64,000 bases of DNA from Sandaracinaceae bacterium (GTDB lineage Bacteria > Myxococcota_A > Polyangia > Polyangiales > Sandaracinaceae): assembly GCA_040218145.1 (NCBI GenBank), contig JAVJQK010000039.1:1-64000 (forward strand). Direction: 5' to 3'. Both the position numbers and the translations under genes were made by a program. Of this stretch, positions 1 to 7,788 are shown in pieces; positions within the stretch are counted from its first letter, which is position 1, and each line of letters opens with the position of its first letter. The notes under the pieces were generated by a model, which ran no database searches, was not told where the DNA came from, and saw nothing but the letters and a program-made list of their open reading frames with translations.

Positions 1-525
1 GTGATGCGAGGGGTCGGGCTCGGGGGTGGGGACGAGTGAGAGCAGGCGCTGCACCGTGGCCTGGGCCGCAGACGAGTCGCCGCCCTCAGCGTGCACACGG
101 GCCAGGATGAGGGCGAGGTCGGCGACGGCCCGCGCGGCCGAGGGGCGCCGTCCCAGCCCGTCCAGGTGGCGCGCCGCCGTCTGCAAGAGGGGGTTCACCC
201 GCTCGACCACGCGCGCGCGGCGACCGAAGGCGGCGTCCTCCACGGCCGGCGCCACCGCCTCGGCGAGGGACGACGCCAACTCCTCGGGCAGCTCCCGCGT
301 CTCGCTGCCGAGGTGGAGGTCGCCCAGGGGCGCGGGGGTCACCCCTCGCTCACGGAGCGCCGCCTCGAGCTGCGCCGCGAGTTCCGCCTCGTCTGGGGTC
401 AGCTCTCCGGCCGTGGCAGGGACGACGAGCCACGCCTGCTCGGCCGGCTGAGCGGCGGCGGGGGCGGCGGCGGCGAGCAACAGGCAAACGAGCCAGCGCG
501 CGCGCGAACGGATGATGTCTTTCAC
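1..525 (-). CDS. Exported protein of unknown function, 3' end outside window
   Basis: An uninterrupted minus-strand frame runs from a GTG at 525 to the left edge (175 codons, no stop). The N-terminus is a clear Sec signal peptide: a KDIIRSR-type basic start, then a Leu/Ala-rich core ending APAAAQP. The mature part is Ala/Glu-rich and helical (ELAAQLEAALRERG), suggesting a periplasmic protein. A GGAG lies 9 bases before the GTG and overlaps the end of the upstream kinase gene, so the two genes are almost certainly co-transcribed and the protein may serve the kinase pathway. I do not recognise the family. The plus-strand frames here are antisense shadows. Confidence 0.75.
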   Translation of the reverse strand, partial: MKDIIRSRARWLVCLLLAAAAPAAAQPAEQAWLVVPATAGELTPDEAELAAQLEAALRERGVTPAPLGDLHLGSETRELPEELASSLAEAVAPAVEDAAFGRRARVVERVNPLLQTAARHLDGLGRRPSAARAVADLALILARVHAEGGDSSAAQATVQRLLSLVPTPEPDPSHH

Positions 526-538
526 CTCTTCTCGCTCC

Positions 539-2260
539 TCAGTTGAATCGGATGACGACTTGCTCTCGCTCCCCGGGGGAGACCTCGACGACGCGGGACC
601 TTCGCTGCCCGGCGTAGGTGGCGACCACGCGGTGCCTACCCGGGCTGACTCGGTGCGGGGTGCGCACGCTGACCGGGCGGCCGTCGATGCGGACATCGCC
701 GAGTGGGACGACCACGACGCTGATGAACCCAGGGCGCTCCGGCCGAGCCGGCGCCCCCGCGTCTTCGGGCGTGGGCTGGGCGACCTCGGTGGAGGGCATC
801 GAGCCCGCGTCCGGCCGTGACGCCCCCGCGTCGCTCGCGGCCGCTGGCGCCGCGGGAGGGGAGGGATCCTCCGGGGGAGCGACCGCCGCGGCCGGCCTCT
901 CTCGTGCCCCGTCGTTCTCGGCGAAGAGGCCCCCCAGCGCGAACGCGGCGGCGCCGGCGCCCAGCGCGACGACCGCGAGGACGCCGAGCGCGGCCGCCAG
1001 GAGGGCGCGCCTCGGCTGGCTTGCGGACGAGGGGGGGCGCTCGGGGCTGGAGGGGAGGGCGGGGGACGCCGGAGCCGCCTCCTCGGAGAGCCGCGCCGCC
1101 GCTCCCTGCGGCAGGGGCTGCGTGGCGTGCGGCGGAATCTCGTGTGGTGGAGTCTCGTCTCTACGGACTCCGGAAAGGTCGCCGTGCTCCGCCTCGGGCG
1201 TGGGAGCCGAGGCTCCGGAGCTGGGAGCGGGAGCCGGCTTGGGGCTCGGCGTCGGGCGGGCGCCCGGCATGCTGGGCACGGTGTCCTTCGCGAGCAGGTC
1301 GCGCACGAAGGTGGCCCGGTGCGTCGGCAGCCCGAGCCCCGCCTCGACGAGGCGTCTCACCACCTCGTCGGCGGTGGCGACGCGCTCCCGGAGGCCGGGG
1401 GTGAGCATCGCCTCGATGACGTCGCGCAGCGCCTGGGGGGCGTCGGGGGCGACCTCGTGGATGGAGCGCCGCCGCGGCGGGTCGGCGCGGACGTTGATCA
1501 GCGCCCACGTCCCGCTGCCCACCCCCGGCGGGGTGCCGAGGGTCGCGTCCTCGAACGGGCGGAAACCGCACAGCAGCTCCCAGGCCGTCACCCCGAGCGC
1601 CCAGAGGTCCACCTTGTGGTTGAAGGTCACCGCGTCGGACGCGGCCTCGGGCGAGAGCACGGTCAGCAGCTCGGGGGCCATGTAGGAGTGCGTGCCGATG
1701 AAGCTGCTGGTGCGGGTGGCCTGGTACTGACCCTCGCGCTGCATCTTGCCGATGCCGAAGTCGGCGAGCTTCACCAACCCGTTCCCGCTGACGAGGATGT
1801 TCTGTGGCTTCACGTCGCGGTGGATCACCGCCTCGTGGTGGGCGTAGGCGAGGGCCTGCGCGGCCCCGACGACGATGTACGCCACGTGCCGCGGGTCGAG
1901 GCCGCGGGGCTTGGTCATCTTCAGCAAGCCGGCCGCGTCGACGCCCTCGACGTACTCCATCACGACGTAGGGCAGCCCGGGCGCGCCCTCGGGCGCTCCT
2001 TCGGGGCGGTCCTCCCCCGCGTCGATGATGGCGACGATGTTGGGGTGCGAGAGCTTCGAGGCGAGGTCGATCTCGCCATAGAAGAGCGAGAGGAGCCGCT
2101 CGCCGTGCTCCTCGTGCTCGAGGATCTCGCGCTTGATGCGCTTGATGCAGACGCGGCGGTCGCGGAGGTTGGGCTGCACCGCCACGAACACCTCCCCGAA
2201 GCCGCCCTCGGCGAGCTTCCGCTCCACGGGGTAAGGCCCGATCTGCGCCGGAGCGCTCAC
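539..2260 (-). CDS. Membrane Ser/Thr protein kinase with C-terminal PEGA domain
   Basis: A 573-aa Hanks-type kinase. The kinase domain spans about residues 8-300, with a glycine loop (LAEGGFGEVF), catalytic Lys40 (VCIKRIK), catalytic loop HRDVKPQN and DFG. A Pro/Ala-rich linker, one membrane helix (about 418-446) and an extracytoplasmic PEGA-like beta domain (ISVVVVPLGDVRIDG to the end) follow. All catalytic residues are present, so it should be active. PEGA domains are thought to bind surface ligands, so this looks like a transmembrane sensor kinase. It starts ATG and sits 13 bases upstream of the exported-protein gene. Myxobacteria carry dozens of such kinases; the target is unknown. Confidence 0.93.
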   Translation of the reverse strand: MSAPAQIGPYPVERKLAEGGFGEVFVAVQPNLRDRRVCIKRIKREILEHEEHGERLLSLFYGEIDLASKLSHPNIVAIIDAGEDRPEGAPEGAPGLPYVVMEYVEGVDAAGLLKMTKPRGLDPRHVAYIVVGAAQALAYAHHEAVIHRDVKPQNILVSGNGLVKLADFGIGKMQREGQYQATRTSSFIGTHSYMAPELLTVLSPEAASDAVTFNHKVDLWALGVTAWELLCGFRPFEDATLGTPPGVGSGTWALINVRADPPRRRSIHEVAPDAPQALRDVIEAMLTPGLRERVATADEVVRRLVEAGLGLPTHRATFVRDLLAKDTVPSMPGARPTPSPKPAPAPSSGASAPTPEAEHGDLSGVRRDETPPHEIPPHATQPLPQGAAARLSEEAAPASPALPSSPERPPSSASQPRRALLAAALGVLAVVALGAGAAAFALGGLFAENDGARERPAAAVAPPEDPSPPAAPAAASDAGASRPDAGSMPSTEVAQPTPEDAGAPARPERPGFISVVVVPLGDVRIDGRPVSVRTPHRVSPGRHRVVATYAGQRRSRVVEVSPGEREQVVIRFN

Positions 2261-2314
2261 CCGACGCTCCTCCCCGCGCCTTCACTTGCCGCCACGACCA
2301 TCCCCCCTCTGGCC

Positions 2315-2641
2315 TCAGCCTGCGTCCCTGGTCTTCTTCGGTACCTTCTGGCGCACGCCGCTCTGCGCTGGGGTCAGCATCTCCCAGGCCTCGACCCCGA
2401 GGGCCTCCGCCAGGCGCGTGATGGTCGCCAGCGTGGGGTTGGGGACGCCGTCCCCGCTCTCCAGCGAGACGAGCTGTCGCCAGTTCACCCCCGAGCGCTC
2501 GTGCAGCTCGCGGTAACTGAGTCCGTGCATGGCTCGCAGCTCGGCCAGTCGTGCGCGGAAGTGCTTCAAGGTGCGTAGGTAGAACGCCGACTCCTTGGCG
2601 TCGACCATGGTCGTGCTCACGCGATCTTTCTTCTGCGCCAT
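2315..2641 (-). CDS. XRE-family helix-turn-helix regulator
   Basis: A 108-aa protein with one HTH_XRE domain at about residues 28-90: RARLAELRAMHGLSYRELHE, the recognition-helix region SGVNWRQLVSLESG, then a typical tail (PTLATITRLAEALGVEAWEML). The frame stays open far upstream, but family-like sequence begins only after the ATG at 2641, which I chose as the start. The C-terminus is basic (VRQKVPKKTRDAG). It lies 54 bases upstream of the kinase gene on the same strand and is divergent from the 2843 operon, so it could regulate either. DNA binding is family knowledge; the target is inferred. Confidence 0.85.
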   Translation of the reverse strand: MAQKKDRVSTTMVDAKESAFYLRTLKHFRARLAELRAMHGLSYRELHERSGVNWRQLVSLESGDGVPNPTLATITRLAEALGVEAWEMLTPAQSGVRQKVPKKTRDAG

Positions 2642-2842
2642 GCGGCCCCCGTTGCAGGAGTTGCACGGGTGTACCACCGTGCTGCTACAGGGTGCAATGC
2701 CATCGGCGAGACTCATGTCGTATGTCTCGAGATATCGTGGTTGCGTGCTTCGTGCCGCAGTGCTATTCGAAGCACCGCCCGAGAGGGTGGACTGGGGGAC
2801 GGTGATGCGAGCAGGCGAGGGAACGCTCTGGCGGAGGTTCGG

Positions 2843-3184
2843 GTGAGCGAGTGGGGCTCCGAGGGGCGCCCGCTCTGGAAGCTGGGCCACCGGGCGCGGC
2901 ATCTCTCCGACGAGCTGCTGGTGCTCGTGCTGGAGGCGTACCGCGAGGGGCGGAGAGACGGGGTGGGGTGGTTCGCGGGGGAGCTCACCACCCGCCTCGC
3001 CGCGATGGAGTCGGAGGGTGAGCGAAGCCATCGCGGGCTCGGTCCCGAGGGCGTCGAGCGGTTGGAGGCGACCTATGGCTCGGCCTCGGGGTCGCCCGTC
3101 GTCGCGGCTCACTTTGGCAGCGCCGCGATGACGCTGGCGGACGTGCGCGCCATCATCGGGCGTTTGCGTGGGGGCCAGGCGTGA
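2843..3184 (+). CDS. Small hypothetical protein, first gene of kinase operon
   Basis: A 113-aa protein starting GTG (VSEWGSEG) with GGAGG 5-10 bases upstream. The frame is open further 5', but the ribosome site favours this start. No signal peptide or membrane helix is seen. The sequence is helical and charged (ARHLSDELLVLVLEAYREGR; MTLADVRAIIGRLRGG). Its TGA overlaps the GTG of the next gene (GTGA), so it is translationally coupled to the atypical kinase. I do not recognise it. Confidence 0.65.
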   Translation: MSEWGSEGRPLWKLGHRARHLSDELLVLVLEAYREGRRDGVGWFAGELTTRLAAMESEGERSHRGLGPEGVERLEATYGSASGSPVVAAHFGSAAMTLADVRAIIGRLRGGQA

Positions 3185-4080
3185 CGAACGGGGCGTTGCC
3201 CGTCGTCGAGGGCTTCGTCGTCCTCGATCGGCTGGCGGACACCAGCACCGCGGAGCTGTTTCGAGCGAGGCGCGCCGACGGAGGGCCGGTCGTGTGCCTC
3301 AAGCGGGTGCGGGCCCGCTACTGCCTCGACGAGGTCTTCGTCGCCGAACTCGCCGCGGTGGGCTCGCGGGCCGCCCTGTTGAGGCACCCCAACGTGGTGC
3401 GGGTCCACGGCTGGAGCCAGGCGGACGCTGGCTTCCTCGTCGTGATGGAGCTCGTCGAGGGACCCGACCTCGCCACGCTCTTGCGAGAGCGGGGTCCGCT
3501 CGAGCCATCCGTGGTGGCGCACGTGGGCGCGAGCCTGGCCAAGGCGCTCGCGTACATCCATCACCGCGACGGCGAGCGGGAGCCGCTGATCCACTTCGAC
3601 GTCACCCCGCACAACGCGCTGGTAGACGGGAGCGGCGCCGTGAAGCTCAGCGACTTCGGGTTGGCGAAGGCCCTCGGGACAACCGGCGCGGCGACGCTGA
3701 CCCGGGAGCGCGGGAAGGCGGGCTACCTCGCCCCCGAGCAGCTCGAGCCCGGGCCGGTCACGGCCGCAGTGGACCTGTTCGCGCTCGGCCTGATCCTCTG
3801 GCAGTGCCTCGTCGGCACCCACCCCTACGTCGAGCGATGCCCCCCGAGGCGCGCGTTGGAGCGCTGGATCCCCGCGCAGCTTTCGAAGAACGCGCGCCGG
3901 AGTGTCTCCGAGGCCGCGCCCACCGCCCCCGCAGGGCTCTGCGCGACCATCGAGCGGCTCCTGCAGCCGGTGGAGGCGCGCACGTCGGCGCCGGAGGAGG
4001 TGGTGGCCTCGTTGGAGCCGCACGTCAGATCCAGCAGCGCCGCCTCCCTGGGGCGCCTGGCGAGCGAGGTGGTCGGGTGA
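3181..4080 (+). CDS. Atypical (non-RD) Ser/Thr kinase-like protein
   Basis: A 299-aa Hanks-type kinase fold without membrane segment. Lys41 (VVCLKRVRA), Glu of helix C, DFG at 158-160 and the APEQ-like motif (YLAPEQL) are present. The glycine loop is replaced by ADTSTAELF, with no glycines, and the catalytic loop reads HFDVTPHN (138-145): the Asp remains, but the preceding Arg is Phe and the catalytic-loop Lys is Thr. This suggests weak activity or a pseudokinase. It starts GTG overlapping the previous stop, and its TGA overlaps the GTG of the next gene, so three genes form one coupled operon. Confidence 0.85.
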   Translation: MTNGALPVVEGFVVLDRLADTSTAELFRARRADGGPVVCLKRVRARYCLDEVFVAELAAVGSRAALLRHPNVVRVHGWSQADAGFLVVMELVEGPDLATLLRERGPLEPSVVAHVGASLAKALAYIHHRDGEREPLIHFDVTPHNALVDGSGAVKLSDFGLAKALGTTGAATLTRERGKAGYLAPEQLEPGPVTAAVDLFALGLILWQCLVGTHPYVERCPPRRALERWIPAQLSKNARRSVSEAAPTAPAGLCATIERLLQPVEARTSAPEEVVASLEPHVRSSSAASLGRLASEVVG

Positions 4081-4946
4081 GCGCGCGAGAGGTCGCGCGG
4101 GTGCTGCTGGTCGCTCACCCATCCCGTCGGCGACAGTTGACGCCGTGGCTGACCGTGGAGGGGGAGCCGGTCGGCTACTCCCTCGAACACTACTCTCTCG
4201 AAGACGAGGTGTCCGACGTCGCGGCTGGCGCGTCGGAGTGGGACGTGATCGTCGTCGACGGGGAGTCCTTCCCTGATGAGCGTGGGCGGCTCGCGCTCCT
4301 GCGCCGTCTCGACGAGCGCCCTCGCGTCAGCGCCGTCGTGTACGTCTGCTCGCGGCTGCCGCTCGACCGCGAGATCGAGCACGCCTCGCGCTACTGCGAC
4401 GACTGGATCCTGCCGGGGTGGGCGCACCCCGAGCGCGTCCGGCGGCGCATCCAGGTGATCGCGCTCGCGCCGTGGCGACGCCAGCTGGCGGTGCGTCTCC
4501 GCGCCGAGCGAATGGGCGAGGCCCGGCTGCAAGTCGTGGGCGGCACTGGCGAGGCGCTGCCTCGCAGTGGCCGCGCGGGCCACGCGCGCGGGTTCGTGCT
4601 CCTCGAGCGGGCGTACCAGGCGGGGGCGACGCCGGCCATGGTCGCCGACGCGTACCACGAGGGCCGACGCGCCGCGGTCGCCAGCATCGCCGAGGGCGCC
4701 GACGCCATCTTCGCGGCGCTCCGCGAGGAGCTGGCGAGGACGCGGTTCACGCTCCCGGCGGAGGCGATCGAGGACATCGAGGCGTCCGCGCGCTCACGGG
4801 CCGCGCGTGACGGAACGCGCTCGGCCGTTCTCGCGGCGCGGGTGCAGGGCGCCGAGGGCGCCCTCGACGGGGCGCACGGGCAGCTCGCCAGGCTGCTCGG
4901 CGTGGAGCTCGAAGCGATCGAGCGAAGAGAGGCTGGGATCCGATGA
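4077..4946 (+). CDS. Receiver-like N-terminal domain protein coupled to atypical kinase
   Basis: A 289-aa protein starting GTG inside the kinase stop (GTGA). The first about 125 residues resemble a degenerate receiver fold: REVARVLLVAHP, then DVIVVDGESFPDE where the phosphoacceptor Asp would sit, then VVYVCSRLPLD. The DD pair of true receivers is missing. The C-terminal half is Ala/Glu/Arg-rich helix (FAALREELARTRFTLPAEAI; LARLLGVELEAIERREAG). The tight coupling suggests it works with the atypical kinase, perhaps as its output or scaffold. The receiver assignment is tentative. Confidence 0.6.
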   Translation: MSAREVARVLLVAHPSRRRQLTPWLTVEGEPVGYSLEHYSLEDEVSDVAAGASEWDVIVVDGESFPDERGRLALLRRLDERPRVSAVVYVCSRLPLDREIEHASRYCDDWILPGWAHPERVRRRIQVIALAPWRRQLAVRLRAERMGEARLQVVGGTGEALPRSGRAGHARGFVLLERAYQAGATPAMVADAYHEGRRAAVASIAEGADAIFAALREELARTRFTLPAEAIEDIEASARSRAARDGTRSAVLAARVQGAEGALDGAHGQLARLLGVELEAIERREAGIR

Positions 4947-5077
4947 GCCGCACGGCGCTCGGCGGACGATTTCGGAGGCTGGCACGCAACGCGTCCTCTC
5001 GACGGACGAGTAGCGGCTGAGAGAGGGAAAGGTGGAGCGAAGTGTTTCCTGCATCTACGAACGGAGGAGGGCAGGCG

Positions 5078-5452
5078 ATGGCGATGCCAGACGTCTGCCA
5101 AGTTCCCGCGCCGCCGGGGCCGCCGGTACCGACGCCGTTTCCGAACGTCGCCATGCTCAACCAGGCTGACGGCTCGACCTGCTCGGATCGGGTGCGCATC
5201 GGTGGCCGAAAGACATGCACGGTTCAAACCGAAGTCTCACGCACGAGCGGTGACGAGGCGGGGACGGCCAAAGGCGTGATGAGCGGAACGAACATGGACA
5301 AGGCCGTCTTTCGCTCGGGCGTCAGCAGCGTGAAGGTGGAGGGGCATGACATCGTCACGCACCTCAAGCCGACTGCGCACAACGGGTCGAACGCCAACGC
5401 GCCGATGGGTACGCAGGCGGCACCGAGCCAGACGACCGTGATCGTGGGATGA
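5078..5452 (+). CDS. PAAR-like DUF4150 spike-tip protein (T6SS)
   Basis: A 124-aa protein opening MAMPDVCQVPAPPGP, the usual N-terminus of DUF4150/PAAR-like proteins, followed by PFPNVAMLNQ and repeated Cys/Gly/Val beta strands. PAAR-like proteins cap the VgrG spike and carry effectors. I start at the ATG at 5078 because a very strong GGAGGAGGG precedes it; an ATG at 5042 in frame has nothing comparable. The last codons overlap the next gene (ATGA). Presence directly before DUF2169, DUF3540 and vgrG genes supports the call. Confidence 0.85.
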   Translation: MAMPDVCQVPAPPGPPVPTPFPNVAMLNQADGSTCSDRVRIGGRKTCTVQTEVSRTSGDEAGTAKGVMSGTNMDKAVFRSGVSSVKVEGHDIVTHLKPTAHNGSNANAPMGTQAAPSQTTVIVG

Positions 5453-7788
5453 AGCTCGTCCGCGACACGCCGCTGTCAGTCGGTTGGCAGGTGTGGTCGT
5501 TCTCGGCCGAGCAGCGTCGAGTGATCGTCACGGTGAAGGCGACCCTCGAACTGACTCGGGAGGGCCTCTGCACGCTGGCCGACGAGCAGGCGCCGGTGAC
5601 GGGCGACCTGTTCTGGGACGACGACGTGGACCGGACGCTCCGGTACGCGTCGGACCTCGTGCCGGTGAAGCCGCGCGGTGAACTCCTGGTCAGCGGCACG
5701 CTTCGCTCACCGGAGCCGGTCCGGGAACTGTCGTGCCGCGCGCGCGTCGGAGACGTGGAGACGCGCTTCAGCGTGGTCGGCGACCGCTGGTGGCGGTCGG
5801 ATGGCGGCGTGACCGCGCCACAGCCCTTCACGGCGATGGAGCTTTGCTGGGAGCGCTGCTTCGGGGGCCCAGGTCTGTCGGGCAACCCCGTCGGCCGCGG
5901 CGTCGCGCCCGACGCGTACGACGTCGAGGGCCGCGTCGCGCTGCCAAACATCGAGCGCGCGGGCCGGCTCATCCGTTCGGCGTCCGAGCGCCCGGAGCCC
6001 GCGGGGGCGTGGCCCATCCCGCCGAGCTGGCCAGCGCGCGCTCGTCTGATGGGCGCCTACGATCGAGCGTACGCGCGACAGCGGTGGCCGTACCTCGCGG
6101 AGGACTTCGCTTGGCGTTTCTTCCAGGCGGCGCCGCCAGCGCTCCAGCGTGAGGGCTACTGGCGGGGAGACGAGCCGATTGAACTCTCGAACCTCCACCC
6201 CATCCATCCCCTTCTGCGTTGCCAGCTGCCTGCGATCAAGCCGCGAGCCTTCCTGCACGATGCGGAGCGATCCGGTGGCCCGCTGCGCGAGGTGGGCCTG
6301 GTGCTCGACACAATCGCGATCGATGTCGGTGAGGGCAGGGCGTTCGCCGTCTGGCGCGGCAGCGCGCCGTGCGTGACCGAGTCGCTCGAGGAGATCGAGC
6401 ACCTGTACGTCACGCACGAGCCGCTCGATCAGGCGCGGAGCGAGGCCGAGTACTGGGAGGCGTTCGTGGCGCGCCTGCGCGCGCTCTGGGAGGAAGAGCA
6501 GGCGTTCGCGGCCGAGCCGCGACCCGAGCCGGCTCCGCCGGCTGCCGAGCCGTCGAAGGTTGAGTCGCTACCGGGAGCGCCGCCGAGCGCGGCGGAGCTG
6601 CATGCGGAGCGGCGCCGTGAAGCGCTCGAGGCGGGGTGGCCGGAGCCGATCGTCGATCAGCTCTATCCGAGCGAGGTGCCGGAACGGTCCGGCCTCGACG
6701 TCGGAGCGGTGAGGGCGCAGCTCGAGGAAGCGCTCCGAGCGGCCGAAGGGCTCGGCTCCCCGCACGTCGCCGAGTCGCTGAGGCGGATGCTCGAGGAGCA
6801 CGACACGCCGCCCCTCGAGCAGCCGTCTCCTTCGGGACCGACGGCGGAGCCGCCGCCGGACCTCTGGACCGCGCAGGAGAAGCGCGACCTGGCGCGCCGC
6901 CGGCTCGGCCAGGGCCAGGCGCTGGCGGGGCTCGACCTCTCGGGCGGCGATCTGACCCTGCTCGACCTGTCGGGTCAGGACCTCCGCGGCGCGCTCTTGA
7001 TGGGCGCGGACCTCCGCAACACGAGCCTCATCGGCGCGAACATCGCCGGCGCCAACCTCGACGGGGCCAACCTCGAGGGAGCGACCCTGGAGCGTGCGGT
7101 GCTCCGCGGAGCGAGCCTCGCGCTGGTGGAAGCATCGGGTGTGAGCTTCCGAGGGGCCGACCTAGAGGAGGCGGTCTTCGAACGCGCGATGCTGCCCGGC
7201 GCTGACTTCTCGGGAGTCAATGCGATCGGCGTGACCATCGAGGAGTGCCTCGCGACGCAAGCGATCTTCGAGGGGGCGGTGCTCGAGGAGGCCGAGATGG
7301 CGCGCAGCAACTTCGACGAGGCCAACTTCCGCGGCGCGTCGATGACCGACGCGCGGATCGAGGGGGCGAGCCTGCGCAACGCGTGCCTCGATCAGATCGG
7401 CGCGCAGGGGCTGCGCGCCTCGGACGGCGCGGACCTGTCGGAGGCGCGGCTGCGCTGGGCGAAGCTGTCGGGGGCGTCGTTCTCCGAGAGCACGCTGATC
7501 GGCGCGAAGCTGACCGAGTCGGACCTGACCCGGGCGAGCTTCGCCAAGGCGCGGATGGAGGGCGCGGAGCTGCTCGCGGTTCAGGCGCGCGGCGCGAGCT
7601 TCGCCGAGGCGCGGATGAGCGCCAGCTCTCTCGCCGGGGCCGACCTGCTCGGGGCGCGCTTCGAGGGGGCCGAGCTGCGGCTCGCCGACCTGAGCGGCGC
7701 GAACCTTTTCCAGGCCGAGGTCTGGCGCGCGGAGCTTTCGGACGTCCGCCTCGACGGCGCGAACATCGAAGGGACGAAGCTCGCGTGA
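5449..7788 (+). CDS. DUF2169 domain fused to pentapeptide repeats (T6SS accessory)
   Basis: A 779-aa protein. Residues 1 to about 310 match the DUF2169 style (start KLVRDTPLSVGWQVW; GDLFWDDD; RCQLPAIKPRAFL). A charged Pro/Glu linker with a helical segment (about 345-470) follows, then about 300 residues of pentapeptide repeats of A(D/N)LxG type (LDLSGGDLTLLDLSG, then about 50 units). DUF2169 proteins are known from T6SS spike clusters, where they help load PAAR-type tips; pentapeptide arrays form a rigid right-handed beta helix. It overlaps both neighbours by four bases, so it is made together with the PAAR-like protein and the second pentapeptide protein. Confidence 0.88.
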   Translation: MKLVRDTPLSVGWQVWSFSAEQRRVIVTVKATLELTREGLCTLADEQAPVTGDLFWDDDVDRTLRYASDLVPVKPRGELLVSGTLRSPEPVRELSCRARVGDVETRFSVVGDRWWRSDGGVTAPQPFTAMELCWERCFGGPGLSGNPVGRGVAPDAYDVEGRVALPNIERAGRLIRSASERPEPAGAWPIPPSWPARARLMGAYDRAYARQRWPYLAEDFAWRFFQAAPPALQREGYWRGDEPIELSNLHPIHPLLRCQLPAIKPRAFLHDAERSGGPLREVGLVLDTIAIDVGEGRAFAVWRGSAPCVTESLEEIEHLYVTHEPLDQARSEAEYWEAFVARLRALWEEEQAFAAEPRPEPAPPAAEPSKVESLPGAPPSAAELHAERRREALEAGWPEPIVDQLYPSEVPERSGLDVGAVRAQLEEALRAAEGLGSPHVAESLRRMLEEHDTPPLEQPSPSGPTAEPPPDLWTAQEKRDLARRRLGQGQALAGLDLSGGDLTLLDLSGQDLRGALLMGADLRNTSLIGANIAGANLDGANLEGATLERAVLRGASLALVEASGVSFRGADLEEAVFERAMLPGADFSGVNAIGVTIEECLATQAIFEGAVLEEAEMARSNFDEANFRGASMTDARIEGASLRNACLDQIGAQGLRASDGADLSEARLRWAKLSGASFSESTLIGAKLTESDLTRASFAKARMEGAELLAVQARGASFAEARMSASSLAGADLLGARFEGAELRLADLSGANLFQAEVWRAELSDVRLDGANIEGTKLA

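Noticed and set aside
618-2666. Long plus- and minus-strand alternative frames across the first kinase gene
   Set aside because: Only the minus-strand frame 539-2260 has kinase motifs; the others are compositional shadows.
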